DNA of 64,000 nucleotides from assembly GCF_002238335.1 (NCBI RefSeq), contig NZ_CP022347.1:1426001-1490000 (forward strand), in the 5' to 3' direction. This document shows positions 50,570 to 59,767 of the stretch, piece by piece (the first letter of the stretch is position 1; the number at the start of each line of letters is the position of its first letter). The notes below the pieces were generated by a model, which worked only from the letters and a program-made list of their open reading frames with translations, was not told the origin of the DNA and ran no database searches. Origin of the DNA: Campylobacter avium LMG 24591 (lineage in GTDB: Bacteria > Campylobacterota > Campylobacteria > Campylobacterales > Campylobacteraceae). A program made the position numbers and the translations under genes.

Positions 50570-51328
50570 CTAAATATCAAGCTCTATGCCAACAGGTGCG
50601 TGGTCTGAGCCAAAAATATCAGTTCTTATAAAGGCGTCTTTTAACTTACTCTCAAGCCCCTTTGATATAAAAAAATAATCAATCCTCCAGCCCACATTCT
50701 TTTCCCTAGCTCTAGCCCTATACGACCACCACGAGTATTTTTCTTTCACATCGCCATTTATCATTCTAAAAGTATCTAAAAAGCCATTTTCTAAAAGGCT
50801 ATCTATCCAAGCTCTTTCTATAGGCAAAAAGCCTGATGTCTTTGCATTTGCCTTTGGGTGTGTTAGGTCTATTTCTTTATGTGCGGTATTTACATCCCCA
50901 CAAATTATCACTTCAAGACCTTCTTTTTGAAGCTTTTTAAGATAGAGTAAAAAATCCTCATAAAATTTCATCTTGTATTGCAGTCTTTGCTCATTTTGCT
51001 GACCATTTGGAAAATAAATATTAAAAAGAGCTATATTTTTAAATCTATGTTCTAAAACCCTGCCCTCATCATCAGGAGCAAATTCGCACTTAAAAACCTC
51101 GCTTTTAAAATTACTCAAGCTCATCACGCCAGAATACCCTGCTCTTTTAGCGCAGTTGTAGTTTATATGCTCAAAGCCAAGATTATAAATATCCTTTGGG
51201 AATTTATCCTCACTAGCCTTAACCTCTTGAAAGCCTACAAAATCAGCCTTTTCATCCCTTAACCACTCAAGTGCATTTTTATCGCAAATGGCTCTAAGTC
51301 CATTTACATTCCAAGATATAAATTTCAT
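50570..51328 (-). CDS. xth: Exodeoxyribonuclease III (AP endonuclease)
   Basis: 252 residues. MKFISWNVNGLRA opens the EEP fold; FVGFQEVKASEDKFP carries the metal-binding Glu; VIICGDVNTAHKEIDL and the C-terminal FGSDHAPVGIELDI carry the active-site Asp/Asn and His. It nicks DNA at abasic sites in base-excision repair. Monocistronic between dba and the divergent eptC promoter. Confidence 0.95.
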   Translation of the reverse strand: MKFISWNVNGLRAICDKNALEWLRDEKADFVGFQEVKASEDKFPKDIYNLGFEHINYNCAKRAGYSGVMSLSNFKSEVFKCEFAPDDEGRVLEHRFKNIALFNIYFPNGQQNEQRLQYKMKFYEDFLLYLKKLQKEGLEVIICGDVNTAHKEIDLTHPKANAKTSGFLPIERAWIDSLLENGFLDTFRMINGDVKEKYSWWSYRARAREKNVGWRIDYFFISKGLESKLKDAFIRTDIFGSDHAPVGIELDI

Positions 51329-51395
51329 TTAAATCCTTACTATACTTTAAGTCAAATGCTTATCTTAACATAATTTTTGATTAATCTTTAAACTT

Positions 51396-51401
51396 TATAA
51401 T
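51396..51401 (+). promoter_or_regulatory. -10 box of the eptC operon
   Basis: TATAAT preceded by TTTAAACTT, 24 bases before the eptC ATG. AAGGAAAA is the ribosome site. Confidence 0.6.
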
Positions 51402-51424
51402 TTAAACTTTTTTAAGGAAAATTT

Positions 51425-52969
51425 ATGTTTAAACTAAAAATTTCTTGGCTAAGCTTGACACTTCTTAGCACCCTTGCGATAAGCCTTATAAATTTCAAGG
51501 CTTTTTTTATAGCTTATGAGAATTTTTCGCAAGATAAATTTTTACTAACGGTTTTTTTATTTTTGTCTTATTTTTGCTTAGCTTACATCATCTTGGCTAT
51601 CTTGTTTTTTAGATATGTGCTTAAATTTTTTCTCATACTTTTTCTTATAACTAGTCTTATTTCTTTTTATTTTTTGCATTTTTACGGGGTTTTAATAGAC
51701 CCTACCATGATAAAAAACGCCATGAATACAGACAAAAAAGAGGTGCTAGACCTTTTAAGCTTAAAGGCTTTTTTGTTTATACTTTTGGCCTTGTTTTTAT
51801 CTTATCTCATCTTTAAGCTAGAAATTGTCTATCCTAGTTTTAAAAAACATATTTTCATCAGGCTTTCTAGCATAGGGCTTGCCTTTGTGTTATTTTTATG
51901 CTTTTTCATGCCTTTTAGCAAAACCTATGTGCCATTTTTTAGGGTGCATAGCTATCTAAAGATGTATAACGCGCCTTTTTATCAAATTTACGCTCTTATG
52001 AGATGCTATCAACTTGAACTTCGTACCAAAAAAGAGCTTGAAATCATATCTAATGACGCCTTTAAAGAGGATAATACAAGTAAAAAAATACTCGTTCTAG
52101 TCTTGGGCGAAACCGCTAGAGCAGCGAATTTCTCTCTTAGCGGATATAAAAAAAATGATACAAATTTTTACACAAAGCAGATAAATGGCTTGGTGTATTT
52201 TAACTCTGTTTCATCTTGCGGCACCGCAACTGCCATATCCTTACCTTGCATGTTTTCTAAGTCAAAAAGAAAAGATTATCAAAGCTTTGAGTATGCTGAA
52301 AATCTTTTAGACATTTTTGAAAAAACAGGGCTTAAAATCACTTGGATTTCTAATAACTCTGGCGGCTGTCAGGGCGTTTGCGATAGGCTGGATAAACAAA
52401 ATGTCTTTATGAGGAGTTTTGATTATGATGAAGCTTTGTTGGATGATTTTAACACCGCTTTAAAGAATTTAGATAAGCAAAATATCATCATTTTGCACCT
52501 GCAGGGCTCGCACGGACCTGCTTACTACAAAAGATATCCTGATGAATTTAAGAAATTTAAGCCAACTTGTGATACAAACGAGCTTTCTAAATGCACTAGT
52601 GATGAGCTTATAAACACTTACGATAACACCATACTTTACACGGATTTCATACTAAAAGAACTTATTGAGCGTTTAAAAAGTCAAAAAGACTATGAAGTAT
52701 CCTTGCTTTATGTGTCAGACCATGGAGAAAGTTTAGGTGAAAATGGAATTTACTTGCATTCTATGCCGTATTTTATGGCGCCGGATACGCAAACTAAGGT
52801 TCCTATGCTTTTTTATAGCTCTAATGAAACCTTGCTACAAACTGCTAAAAAAAGCGAATTTTTAGAGCTTTCGCACGATAATATCTTTAGCACTCTTTTG
52901 GGATATTTTTCCATAAGCTCTGCACTTTATGAAAAAGAGTATGATTTTTTAAGAAAGGATAAACCTTGA
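51425..52969 (+). CDS. eptC: Phosphoethanolamine transferase (EptC type)
   Basis: 514 residues. Five N-terminal transmembrane segments (to about residue 170) lead to a periplasmic alkaline-phosphatase-fold domain. The catalytic threonine lies in LVLGETARAANFSLSGY (near 228), with SCGTATAISLPCMFS and LYVSDHGESLGENGIYLHS carrying metal ligands. In C. jejuni EptC modifies lipid A, lipooligosaccharide core and the flagellar rod protein FlgG. First of a four-gene operon with dgkA, the wHTH gene and pyrC. Confidence 0.93.
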   Translation: MFKLKISWLSLTLLSTLAISLINFKAFFIAYENFSQDKFLLTVFLFLSYFCLAYIILAILFFRYVLKFFLILFLITSLISFYFLHFYGVLIDPTMIKNAMNTDKKEVLDLLSLKAFLFILLALFLSYLIFKLEIVYPSFKKHIFIRLSSIGLAFVLFLCFFMPFSKTYVPFFRVHSYLKMYNAPFYQIYALMRCYQLELRTKKELEIISNDAFKEDNTSKKILVLVLGETARAANFSLSGYKKNDTNFYTKQINGLVYFNSVSSCGTATAISLPCMFSKSKRKDYQSFEYAENLLDIFEKTGLKITWISNNSGGCQGVCDRLDKQNVFMRSFDYDEALLDDFNTALKNLDKQNIIILHLQGSHGPAYYKRYPDEFKKFKPTCDTNELSKCTSDELINTYDNTILYTDFILKELIERLKSQKDYEVSLLYVSDHGESLGENGIYLHSMPYFMAPDTQTKVPMLFYSSNETLLQTAKKSEFLELSHDNIFSTLLGYFSISSALYEKEYDFLRKDKP

Positions 52970-53319
52970 AGCCAAAATACTCATTTTTTAACAACGCTAG
53001 ATACGCACTTGAGGGCATTTTAGCTATGCTTAGATACGAGATGGCTTTTAGGCTTGAGCTTTTAGTCATCATACCTGCTTTAATTCTAAATTTCTTTTTG
53101 CCCCTAAGTTTGCTTGAGCATTTATTTTTAGCCTTTGTTTTGTTTTTAATCCTCATAGTAGAAGCCTTAAATTCAGCCATAGAAAGCTGTGTGGATTTAG
53201 TAACTGAGGAGTTTAAAACAAAGGCTAAGATAGCTAAGGACTGCGCTAGTGCGGCTGTGTTTTTTTCTGTCTTACTTGCGCTTTTTTCTTGGTTTTTTGT
53301 GCTTTTAGGATTGTTATGA
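52966..53319 (+). CDS. dgkA: Diacylglycerol kinase
   Basis: 117 residues, three transmembrane helices. Signature VEALNSAIESCVDLV (near residue 65) and the N-terminal EGILAMLRYEMAFRLE are present. It recycles diacylglycerol released when phosphoethanolamine is taken from lipids, which fits its position behind eptC. The start is TTG, overlapping the eptC stop as TTGA. Confidence 0.93.
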   Translation: MKPKYSFFNNARYALEGILAMLRYEMAFRLELLVIIPALILNFFLPLSLLEHLFLAFVLFLILIVEALNSAIESCVDLVTEEFKTKAKIAKDCASAAVFFSVLLALFSWFFVLLGLL

Positions 53320-53570
53320 AAGATGAGAAAGTAGAAAGGCTTTGTGAAAAAATTTTTGGCAAGAAAAGGTTTAAACTTTTTAAGTTTTTATGTAAAATAG
53401 CCGATGAGAATAATTTCATTTTCGCTAAGATAGACAGCCTTTGCGAGGACTTAAATTTAAGCAAACCAACCGTAATAAACGCTTTTAAATTCTTAGAAGA
53501 AAATAAAATTTTAAAAAAGCATAAAAATGGCTTTTACGAACTTTTGCTAGGAGATAAAAATGAGGCTTAA
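53316..53570 (+). CDS. Small winged-helix DNA-binding protein
   Basis: 84 residues from the ATG at 53316, which overlaps the dgkA stop as ATGA; a longer in-frame extension to 53289 lies inside dgkA and is not favoured. The helix-turn-helix reads [20 protein letters not shown] and is followed by a wing-like [11 protein letters not shown]. Relatives in Campylobacter are annotated as ArsR-like or replication-type regulators; no metal-binding cysteine motif is present (its only cysteines are isolated), so metal sensing is unlikely. Target unknown. Confidence 0.75.
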   Translation: MKDEKVERLCEKIFGKKRFKLFKFLCKIADENNFIFAKIDSLCEDLNLSKPTVINAFKFLEENKILKKHKNGFYELLLGDKNEA

Positions 53571-54555
53571 AAACCCTTTGGATATGCACTTACACTTAAG
53601 AGATAATGCTATGCTTAAACTTGTTGCACCCTTTTCTGCTAAGGATTTTAAGGCAGCTGTTATAATGCCAAATTTAATCCCCCCACTTTGTGACATAAAG
53701 TCCTTAAAAGAGTATAAGCAAAGAATTATCAGTGCTTGTGGTACAGAGGACTTTAGTCCTTTAATGACGCTTTTTTATCAAAATTATGAGTATGATTTTT
53801 TAAAAGAGGCAAAAGAGCATATCTTTGCTATAAAGCTTTATCCTGCTGGAGTTACTACAAATTCAAGCTCTGGCATAGCAAATTTTGATATAAGTAGCTT
53901 AAAAGGCACTTTACAAGCGATGAGTGAGCTTGAAATTCCGCTTTTAATACACGGTGAAACAAATGATTTCGTTATGGATAGAGAAGCAAATTTTGCAAAA
54001 ATTTATGAGAATTTGGCTAAGAATTTTCCAAATTTAAAGATAGTTATGGAGCATATCACCACAAAAAGATTATGTCAGCTTTTAAAAGAGTATGAGAATT
54101 TATACGCCACCATAACGCTTCATCACTTAATCTTAACTCTTGATGATGTTTTAGGAGGGAAGTTAAATCCACATCTTTTTTGCAAACCCATAGCAAAAAG
54201 ATACGAAGATAAGGAAGCCTTGTGCGAATTAGCCTTTGCAGGACACGAAAAGGTAATGTTTGGAAGCGATAGTGCGCCCCATCCTCTAAGCGAGAAAGAG
54301 TGCTGCGGCTGTGCGGCAGGGGTATTTTCAGCACCACTTGCCCTGCCTTTGCTTTGTGAGCTTTTTACTAAGCACTCAAACGAAGAAAATTTGCAAAAAT
54401 TCATAAGTGATAATGCTGTTAAAATTCACAAGCTAAGCTTTGAAAAAGACAAGATTATAAGTCTTAAAAAAGAAAAATGGCAAATTCCTAGCAAGTATGG
54501 CGATGTAGTGCCCTTTAAGGCTAATGAAATTTTAGAGTTTAAAACTAGCCTTTAA
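53560..54555 (+). CDS. pyrC: Dihydroorotase (class II)
   Basis: 331 residues. Metal-binding [12 protein letters not shown] at the start, the carboxylated-lysine region [13 protein letters not shown] (near residue 92), LIHGETND (near 131), EHITTKR (near 163) and FGSDSAPHP (near 234) are all present. Third step of pyrimidine synthesis. Overlaps the wHTH gene by 11 bases. Confidence 0.96.
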   Translation: MRLKNPLDMHLHLRDNAMLKLVAPFSAKDFKAAVIMPNLIPPLCDIKSLKEYKQRIISACGTEDFSPLMTLFYQNYEYDFLKEAKEHIFAIKLYPAGVTTNSSSGIANFDISSLKGTLQAMSELEIPLLIHGETNDFVMDREANFAKIYENLAKNFPNLKIVMEHITTKRLCQLLKEYENLYATITLHHLILTLDDVLGGKLNPHLFCKPIAKRYEDKEALCELAFAGHEKVMFGSDSAPHPLSEKECCGCAAGVFSAPLALPLLCELFTKHSNEENLQKFISDNAVKIHKLSFEKDKIISLKKEKWQIPSKYGDVVPFKANEILEFKTSL

Positions 54556-54568
54556 ATGCTAGTTTTTA
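54542..54568. terminator. pyrC terminator
   Basis: AACTAGC and GCTAGTT with TTTAAAT between, then T5, just across the pyrC stop. Confidence 0.7.
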
Positions 54569-54642
54569 TTATCTACAAGAGCATCTCTTATATCTATAAG
54601 CAAATACACAACTAAAGCACTTAAAAAGATACCAAGCCTCAA
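54559..54642 (-). CDS. Possible 27-residue membrane peptide
   Basis: A TTG start preceded by GGACGGA gives MRLGIFLSALVVYLLIDIRD and then ALVDNKN. It has one hydrophobic segment and a charged tail. An in-frame stop lies just before, so it cannot be longer. Codon content looks gene-like, but the ORF is short, its start lies inside a stem-loop (54634-54665), and its stop lies in the pyrC terminator. Confidence 0.35.
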   Translation of the reverse strand: MRLGIFLSALVVYLLIDIRDALVDNKN

Positions 54643-54665
54643 TCCGTCCTACACAATTGAGGCTT
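54634..54665. terminator. Stem-loop, possible terminator
   Basis: AAGCCTCAAT pairs with ATTGAGGCTT around a 12-base loop; on the + strand AAAAAATTTATTT follows. It could end transcripts from pyrC or structure the start of the 27-residue ORF. Confidence 0.45.
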
Positions 54666-54712
54666 TAAAAAATTTATTTATCTGTTTAAGCAAGGACTAA
54701 GCAGGACGAATC

Positions 54713-54718
54713 TATAAT
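54713..54718 (+). promoter_or_regulatory. Candidate antisense promoter opposite the 20-residue ORF
   Basis: TATAAT on the + strand. A transcript from it would run through the complement of the whole small ORF and its ribosome site. No clear terminator was found to its right. Confidence 0.35.
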
Positions 54719-54742
54719 TAAAACAGATTGTTTAAAATATTA

Positions 54743-54777
54743 GCATTAGTTTAGCTTTTAAGAGCTAAGACTAATGC
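54743..54777 (-). terminator. Hairpin at the end of the 20-residue ORF
   Basis: GCATTAGTTTAGCT pairs with AGCTAAGACTAATGC (one bulge) around a six-base loop. On the minus strand it contains the ORF's stop codon and is followed by a T-containing stretch, a compact terminator arrangement. Confidence 0.6.
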
Positions 54778-54813
54778 GGTCAAAACTATCGTAAACGCGA
54801 TAATCTCTACCAT
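54751..54813 (-). CDS. 20-residue hydrophobic peptide, type I toxin-like
   Basis: MVEIIAFTIVLTALVLALKS, a single membrane-spanning helix with a lysine near the C-terminus. AAAGGAGG lies five bases before the ATG, one of the strongest ribosome sites in the window. A TATGAT at 54867-54872 supplies a -10 box, a 5' stem (GGCGACTAA with TTAGCC) precedes the ribosome site, and a terminator hairpin overlaps the stop. Size, hydrophobicity and structured mRNA resemble Ibs/AapA-type toxins, but I know no named homologue; it could equally be a small regulatory membrane peptide. Confidence 0.55.
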   Translation of the reverse strand: MVEIIAFTIVLTALVLALKS

Positions 54814-54866
54814 CACAACCTCCTTTCGGCTAAAGCCTCAAGTTAGTCGCCTTAAACATTAAAATA

Positions 54867-54872
54867 ATCATA
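54867..54872 (-). promoter_or_regulatory. -10 box of the 20-residue ORF
   Basis: TATGAT preceded by AAGATTTTAAT on the minus strand, 54 bases before the ATG. Confidence 0.45.
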
Positions 54873-55186
54873 ATTAAAATCTTGTTACAAGTAGCTTAAA
54901 TCAAATTTTCTTAGAAAGATAAAAATTTATCTAGAAATTTTGTTACTTTTCTATACAGTCTCTTTTAAAATTTTGAAAAAATTCCAAAGAATTTTAAAGA
55001 ATTTTTGGCTTCATTTGCCATTGATTTACCAAAAATTTGGCTTAAAATGCTTTTAAAGTCCTTTATCTTGGTATTTTAAAGGCATTTTTCGTTTTTTTTG
55101 TATATAGTTGCCTTTGGTTTTTATCTAGTCTTGTATTTTTAAATCAAATTTTATTTTTATTTTAGATAAATTTTAAGGAGATATTT
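54873..55186. other. Autotransporter upstream region
   Basis: AT-rich. It contains an imperfect stem (CCAAAGAATT to AATTTTTGG, 54984-55008), a candidate -10 TATAGT near 55101, and AAGGAG directly before the ATG at 55187. No gene was seen. Confidence 0.45.
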
Positions 55187-57711
55187 ATGTTTATAAAAAA
55201 TATTGTTAAAAACACTACATTTTCATTTGTAGCTTGTGCTATTTTGTATTCTAATATTTATGCAGATTACATAACAGTAAGACCAGGTGATTACTCATTA
55301 CCGGATAATTTAATATATGATCAGGAAAAAACGTCTTAGAAATGATACCTGAATATCCTAGTCCTCGTTTAGATGTGATTATAGCTGAAGGTCTGGATAT
55401 GGATTTTTCTCTGCCTTTTTATTTTAATATCCCTGCAAACGAAAAGACTATTTTTCTAGTTGATTTAAAAAAGATAAGAAATGAAGCCATAGCCATTTAT
55501 GAAGGCATCTCCTCTTACAGCGGGTATAAAAGAACAGTTTACAATCCTCGTCTTTATACATCAGATTACCTTAGAATAGGCAACATAGACTTTCAAATAA
55601 GAACACAAAGTATTTTGGATGCGAAGTATGTGGATTTTCTGCACCAAGAGCCTGGATACCAAGAATCAAGCATAGCTGATGATTTCTTAGAAAATAATCA
55701 TCTTGCAAGATTTTCCTTAGGCAAAGAAGGCTCTGTTTATATAAGTGGGGATTTGATACTTAATGGCAATAATCCAAATTCTATACCCATTATTGTAAAT
55801 TTTGAAAATGATGGCTCAAGAACTCATTCAAATTTTATAGTAAATGGAGAGATTGCAAGAGTTAATAAGTATCTTAACCAAACAACACCGGGTAATTTTC
55901 GTATATTTTTTTCTAATAGCATTACTGATATAAAAAATGTAAAATTAAATAATTTCATAGCTTTACAGGCAAATAAAGGCTTTTCTGATGACTTTATGAG
56001 TTTAAACAATGAAGCAACTGCTTTTTTACATCTTCCTTATCAACAAATTTTAAGTAATAAGGATATAAATTTGGAAAGCTTTCAAAGCACTATAAATTTA
56101 AAGCCCTTGTTAGACTACACAGTAAGCTATGAAAGAAATGAAAATTCTCCTTCTTATGTCTTTATAAATGGTGATTTAAGTGAGAAAGCTAGGAATATGG
56201 ATGAGTTTTTAAGCTCTAAGAGAAATTACTTGCAAAATTCTTTATTAGCAGAATTAGAGAATTTAAACAATATAAGTAATGATGCCAACATAAAATCTGA
56301 GTATGAAAAGGCAATAGCCGACATAAACACCCAAATAGAAGCTTTGGATAAGTTTTTAAATGCTGATGCAACAGATACCCAAGATAGCCAAGCCAATACA
56401 AACTCAAATTCACAAGTGAATTCAAGTTCTTTAAGTGGCAATGCGAGTAATACAAATTCAAGTTTGAATTCAACTACAGACAGTGTTTTAAATTCAAATT
56501 CCTCAAGCACTATGAGTGAAGCCAAACAACAAGCCCTAAAAGAATACAACTCCCTTTTTATAAAAGATGAACAAATACTTGAGCTAAGCACTAATCTTAT
56601 AGATAAAAACATAGCAAATTCAGGACTAAAAAACTATGTAATCTTTGAAATGCTAAACTCCCCATCCCACAAAGCAGAAGTAGCAAGTAGTATTAATAAA
56701 TCAGCAAAAAGCATAGCAAATTCAAACTCAGCAATCTCATCTCAACAACAAATAATAAATCTAACCAATGAAGCAGCTATAAATGCAAGAATGGTTTATC
56801 TTAAAAATCCTTATAAAAGTGATGAAGAAAAGATGGGTAATATGGCATATGATGAAGCAGGAAGAACATATGCTACTTTTATAAATAATACAGATAATGG
56901 TTTATGGGCAAATTTCTTTGGTGGTAAGAATATACTTAATAGTAATTCTGCTTCTGTATTAGGAGGAAGTTTAGGATTTGATAAAAGAATATCTGATGAT
57001 AGCTTACTAGGACTTTATCTAACATATGCAGATGTAAATTTAAAAGATAGTATTATAAATGAAGAGGGAAAATCATATCAATTAGGACTATATTATAATA
57101 AAAACTTTGCTAATAATATGGAACTTGATTTAAAAGCAAATTTTGGTTTTAATCCTGCTAAGCAAAATTATATGCTAGGTTCATATGATACTTCTTCATC
57201 TTTTACAAGAAACTATTATACAATATCAGCTTCTGTAGGTAAGGTAGTTGATTTAGCTGATAATGGAGGAACATCTATAAAGCATTTTATAGGAGTTAAT
57301 TATTATAATACTTATACTCCAGCTTATAATACAAGGTCTGATTTTTCTTTAGAGCATAAATCTTATGCAGCTTCTGCAATATCATTTGATCTAGGTATAG
57401 GTTTAAAACAATATTTTAATGAAAATTCTTTCTTTTTCATAGGACCTAAGATAGAACATTTTGCAAGTAATGATGCTTCTTTTTATAATGTAGTTGTGGC
57501 TGGGTCTAATAATGTCATTACTATAGATACTAAAGAAGTTAATAAGAATAGAACCTATGCTCAAATACTAGCAGGAGGTAAGGTTGATCTTAATAATGAT
57601 GGTTTAGCTTTAAACTTGTCCTTAGCTGCTAAAAGTCTTATATCAAAAAGAGTATATGATAATGCTGATTCTTTTATAAGTGGACAAGTTGGGATTAGGT
57701 GGGAGTTTTAA
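55187..57711 (+). CDS. Autotransporter-like outer-membrane protein, frame broken at an A6 tract
   Basis: The ATG at 55187 (AAGGAG upstream) opens a signal peptide ending SNIYA, then runs into TAG after about 50 codons. The rest is open from 55342 in another frame to 57711. One additional A in the A6 run at 55326-55331 would join them (DQEKNVLEMIPEYP). The passenger (about 400 residues) ends in a Ser/Asn-rich linker. The C-terminal about 280 residues form an autotransporter beta barrel starting near LWANFFGGKN and ending GQVGIRWEF with terminal Phe. As read, the barrel lacks a signal peptide and would not be exported. Either a slippage-controlled switch in the off state or an early pseudogene. 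Confidence 0.8.
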
Positions 57712-57745
57712 CACTTCTACTTTAGTTTTAAGGGCTTAATATAAA

Positions 57746-57766
57746 TCAAAGACTAAAGGTCTTTGA
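57746..57766 (+). terminator. Hairpin after the autotransporter gene
   Basis: TCAAAGAC and GTCTTTGA with a short loop, 35 bases after the stop, followed by T-rich sequence. Confidence 0.5.
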
Positions 57767-57816
57767 TAAATTCTTTGTTTGGTCTAGCTTTTGGTTGGGC
57801 TTTTTGGTTTTTTGAT

Positions 57817-57844
57817 AGCCTAGTTCTAAATTTAGGACTAGGCT
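57817..57844. terminator. Bidirectional terminator before the metQ-like gene end
   Basis: AGCCTAGT and ACTAGGCT flank TCTAAATTTAGG in a long stem, with T-rich sequence on both strands downstream. Confidence 0.65.
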
Positions 57845-57852
57845 GATTTATT

Positions 57853-58611
57853 TTAAAATGCCGGTATCACCGCGCCTTTGTATTTTTCCTTTAAAAATTC
57901 TTTTACATCATCACTTTGCAAAGCTTTTATAAGGGCTAATACTTTAGTATCATTTTCCTTGCCTTTTTTTACCGCTACTATGTTTGCGTAATTGCTGTAT
58001 TTATTTTCAGTATAAAGCGAATTTGTAGCCGGCGAAAGCCCTGCCTGTAAGGCGAAATTGCTATTTATAAGCGAGTAATCCACATCGCTCAAACTCCTTG
58101 GCAGTTGTGCGTCCTTAAGCTCTATAAATTTGAGATTTTTAGGATTTTGCACTATGTCAAGCGGAGTTACAAACTCCTTATCATTCAGCTTTATAAGCCC
58201 TGCACTTTCTACTATTCTTAGGGCTCTGCTTTCATTTGTAGGATCGTTTGGTATAGAGATGATAGCCCTGTCATTAGGCTCGAAGCTCTTGTGCTTGCTT
58301 GAATAAACCCCCATAGGTTCTATATGTATGGAAGCTACCTTTACTAGCTTGGTGCCTTTTGCCTTGTTAAATTCAAGCAAAAAAGGCTCGTGCTGAAAAT
58401 AGTTCGCGTCAAGTTCGCCACTATCAACTTTTGCGTTATTTATCACATCATCGCTTATCTCAAAAATTTGCAAATCAATGCCCTCGCTTTTAAGCTTGTC
58501 TTTCACAAAATGCAAAATTTCAGCATGAGGAGTTATAGAAGCTCCCACTTTTAGAGTGTTTGCAAAACTAAAAGATAGTAAAAGCGTACTTAGCAATAAT
58601 ATTTTTCTCAT
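57853..58611 (-). CDS. NLPA/MetQ-family substrate-binding protein
   Basis: 252 residues. LKVGASITPHAEIL opens the mature domain; LDANYFQHEPFLLEFN, FVTPLDIVQNPKNLKFIEL and YSLINSNFALQAGL are typical of NLPA proteins that bind methionine for an ABC importer. The signal peptide ends FSFANTLK with no lipobox cysteine, so the protein is expected to be soluble in the periplasm, unlike classical MetQ lipoproteins. No permease or ATPase gene lies next to it. It follows the oxygenase gene by nine bases, behind a Met/Cys-rich leader ORF. Confidence 0.85.
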   Translation of the reverse strand: MRKILLLSTLLLSFSFANTLKVGASITPHAEILHFVKDKLKSEGIDLQIFEISDDVINNAKVDSGELDANYFQHEPFLLEFNKAKGTKLVKVASIHIEPMGVYSSKHKSFEPNDRAIISIPNDPTNESRALRIVESAGLIKLNDKEFVTPLDIVQNPKNLKFIELKDAQLPRSLSDVDYSLINSNFALQAGLSPATNSLYTENKYSNYANIVAVKKGKENDTKVLALIKALQSDDVKEFLKEKYKGAVIPAF

Positions 58612-58620
58612 TTTTTCTCC

Positions 58621-59613
58621 TTAAGCAAAACTAAATTTTTCTATCAAATCACTATGATGAGCTTTGGCCACATCAGGGTGCGAGCGAATCATTCTTTTAA
58701 AATAATTTTGTGCCACATTTCTTAGCAGAGGGTTTTTAGGGTCAGTATCAACGCCACTGCTTTCTTTTGCTAGTTCTCCTATATCAAAGATAGGTATATC
58801 CTTATCAAGCTGCACTCCTAAAAAATAAGCTATAGAAAATCTTTCTTTTGGACTTAAATTTACCCTGTGAATGGTGGCTTTTAAGTAGCCATTTGTGGCA
58901 AGCTCCAAAAACTCGCCGATATTTACCACCACGCTGCCCTTTAACGGCGGCACATCAAGCCATTTACCATTTATCAAGGCTTGTAGTCCCGATTGTTCTT
59001 CTTGCAAGACAAAGGTTATAAGTCCTCCGTCTTTGTGAGAGCCTACGCCTTGATTACTCTCACCACTTTGTGCTGGGTAGCGAAGTAATTTACAATGCTC
59101 GTAAGAATTCCTGCCATAAAGCTTTGAAAAAGCGTCGGCATCATCTAAATTTAAGGCTTTTGCAAAGGCTCTTAAAAGTTTTAGACAAGCATTTTGCGTT
59201 TGCTCATGCCATTTTAAAAAGGTGTCTTTTAGCTCTGGCACCTGTTTAGGCCATAAATTTGGCCCCTCAAGTCTTTGCCACAAAGGCGAGCTTAAATCCC
59301 ATTTTAAAGCTTCTCTTTCCGTGCCTATGTCGATTTGTTCCCTGTAGTCTTTGGCTCCGGCGGTGTATTCTCCTCCCTCGCTAGAATAGCCCCTAAATTG
59401 TGGCGAATGTATCATAGAAATTTCTTCTTTTTGCTTGCTTGAAAGGGCGAAAAAGTCTTTGCTTAGGGTGAAAAGCTTTTTACTAAGTTTTTCATCTATG
59501 CCGTGGTTTTTAAGATAAAAAAAGCCGATAGTAGAGACTATGTTTCTTAAGTCCTTTAAAAATTGTTCTTGATTTTTTTCAAAATCATCCAAGTAAAGTA
59601 TAGGTAAAGTCAT
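58621..59613 (-). CDS. 2-oxoglutarate/Fe(II) oxygenase, isopenicillin-N-synthase-like
   Basis: 330 residues. DIOX_N region at the start (YLKNHGIDEKLSKKLF). Iron ligands lie in GVGSHKDGGLITFVLQ (HxD near residue 192) and KATIHRVN (His near 247). The 2-oxoglutarate-binding RFS lies in SPKERFSIAYFLG. It oxidises an unknown small substrate. Pairing with a methionine-type binding protein and a Met/Cys leader suggests a sulfur-containing substrate; this is inference. AAGGAG before the ATG sits within a weak stem with CCTTAAAA just upstream. Confidence 0.85.
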   Translation of the reverse strand: MTLPILYLDDFEKNQEQFLKDLRNIVSTIGFFYLKNHGIDEKLSKKLFTLSKDFFALSSKQKEEISMIHSPQFRGYSSEGGEYTAGAKDYREQIDIGTEREALKWDLSSPLWQRLEGPNLWPKQVPELKDTFLKWHEQTQNACLKLLRAFAKALNLDDADAFSKLYGRNSYEHCKLLRYPAQSGESNQGVGSHKDGGLITFVLQEEQSGLQALINGKWLDVPPLKGSVVVNIGEFLELATNGYLKATIHRVNLSPKERFSIAYFLGVQLDKDIPIFDIGELAKESSGVDTDPKNPLLRNVAQNYFKRMIRSHPDVAKAHHSDLIEKFSFA

Positions 59614-59732
59614 CGTTTCTCCTTAAAAATTATAAATTTTAAGGATAAGAAAGTTTTTGAATTTTGTTAAGAAAGACTTTGTATAAGAAAATTTGCTTTT
59701 AACATCACACTTCCTTATCCACCTCTTTTGGA

Positions 59733-59762
59733 CCTTTGGAAAGTAATGTCTTAAGCCAAAGG
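59733..59762 (-). promoter_or_regulatory. Hairpin after the leader ORF, with alternative pairing
   Basis: CCTTTGG (59756-59762) pairs with CCAAAGG (59733-59739). The same region, GTCCTTT (59758-59764), also complements the leader ribosome site AAAGGAC (59805-59811). The two structures exclude each other, as in attenuators. Confidence 0.55.
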
Positions 59763-59767
59763 ACGCA

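Noticed and set aside
56216-56612. Minus-strand ORFs of 85 and 128 residues in the autotransporter
   Set aside because: They are antisense to the Ser/Asn-rich linker; repetitive codons create the open frames. No ribosome site or motif is present.
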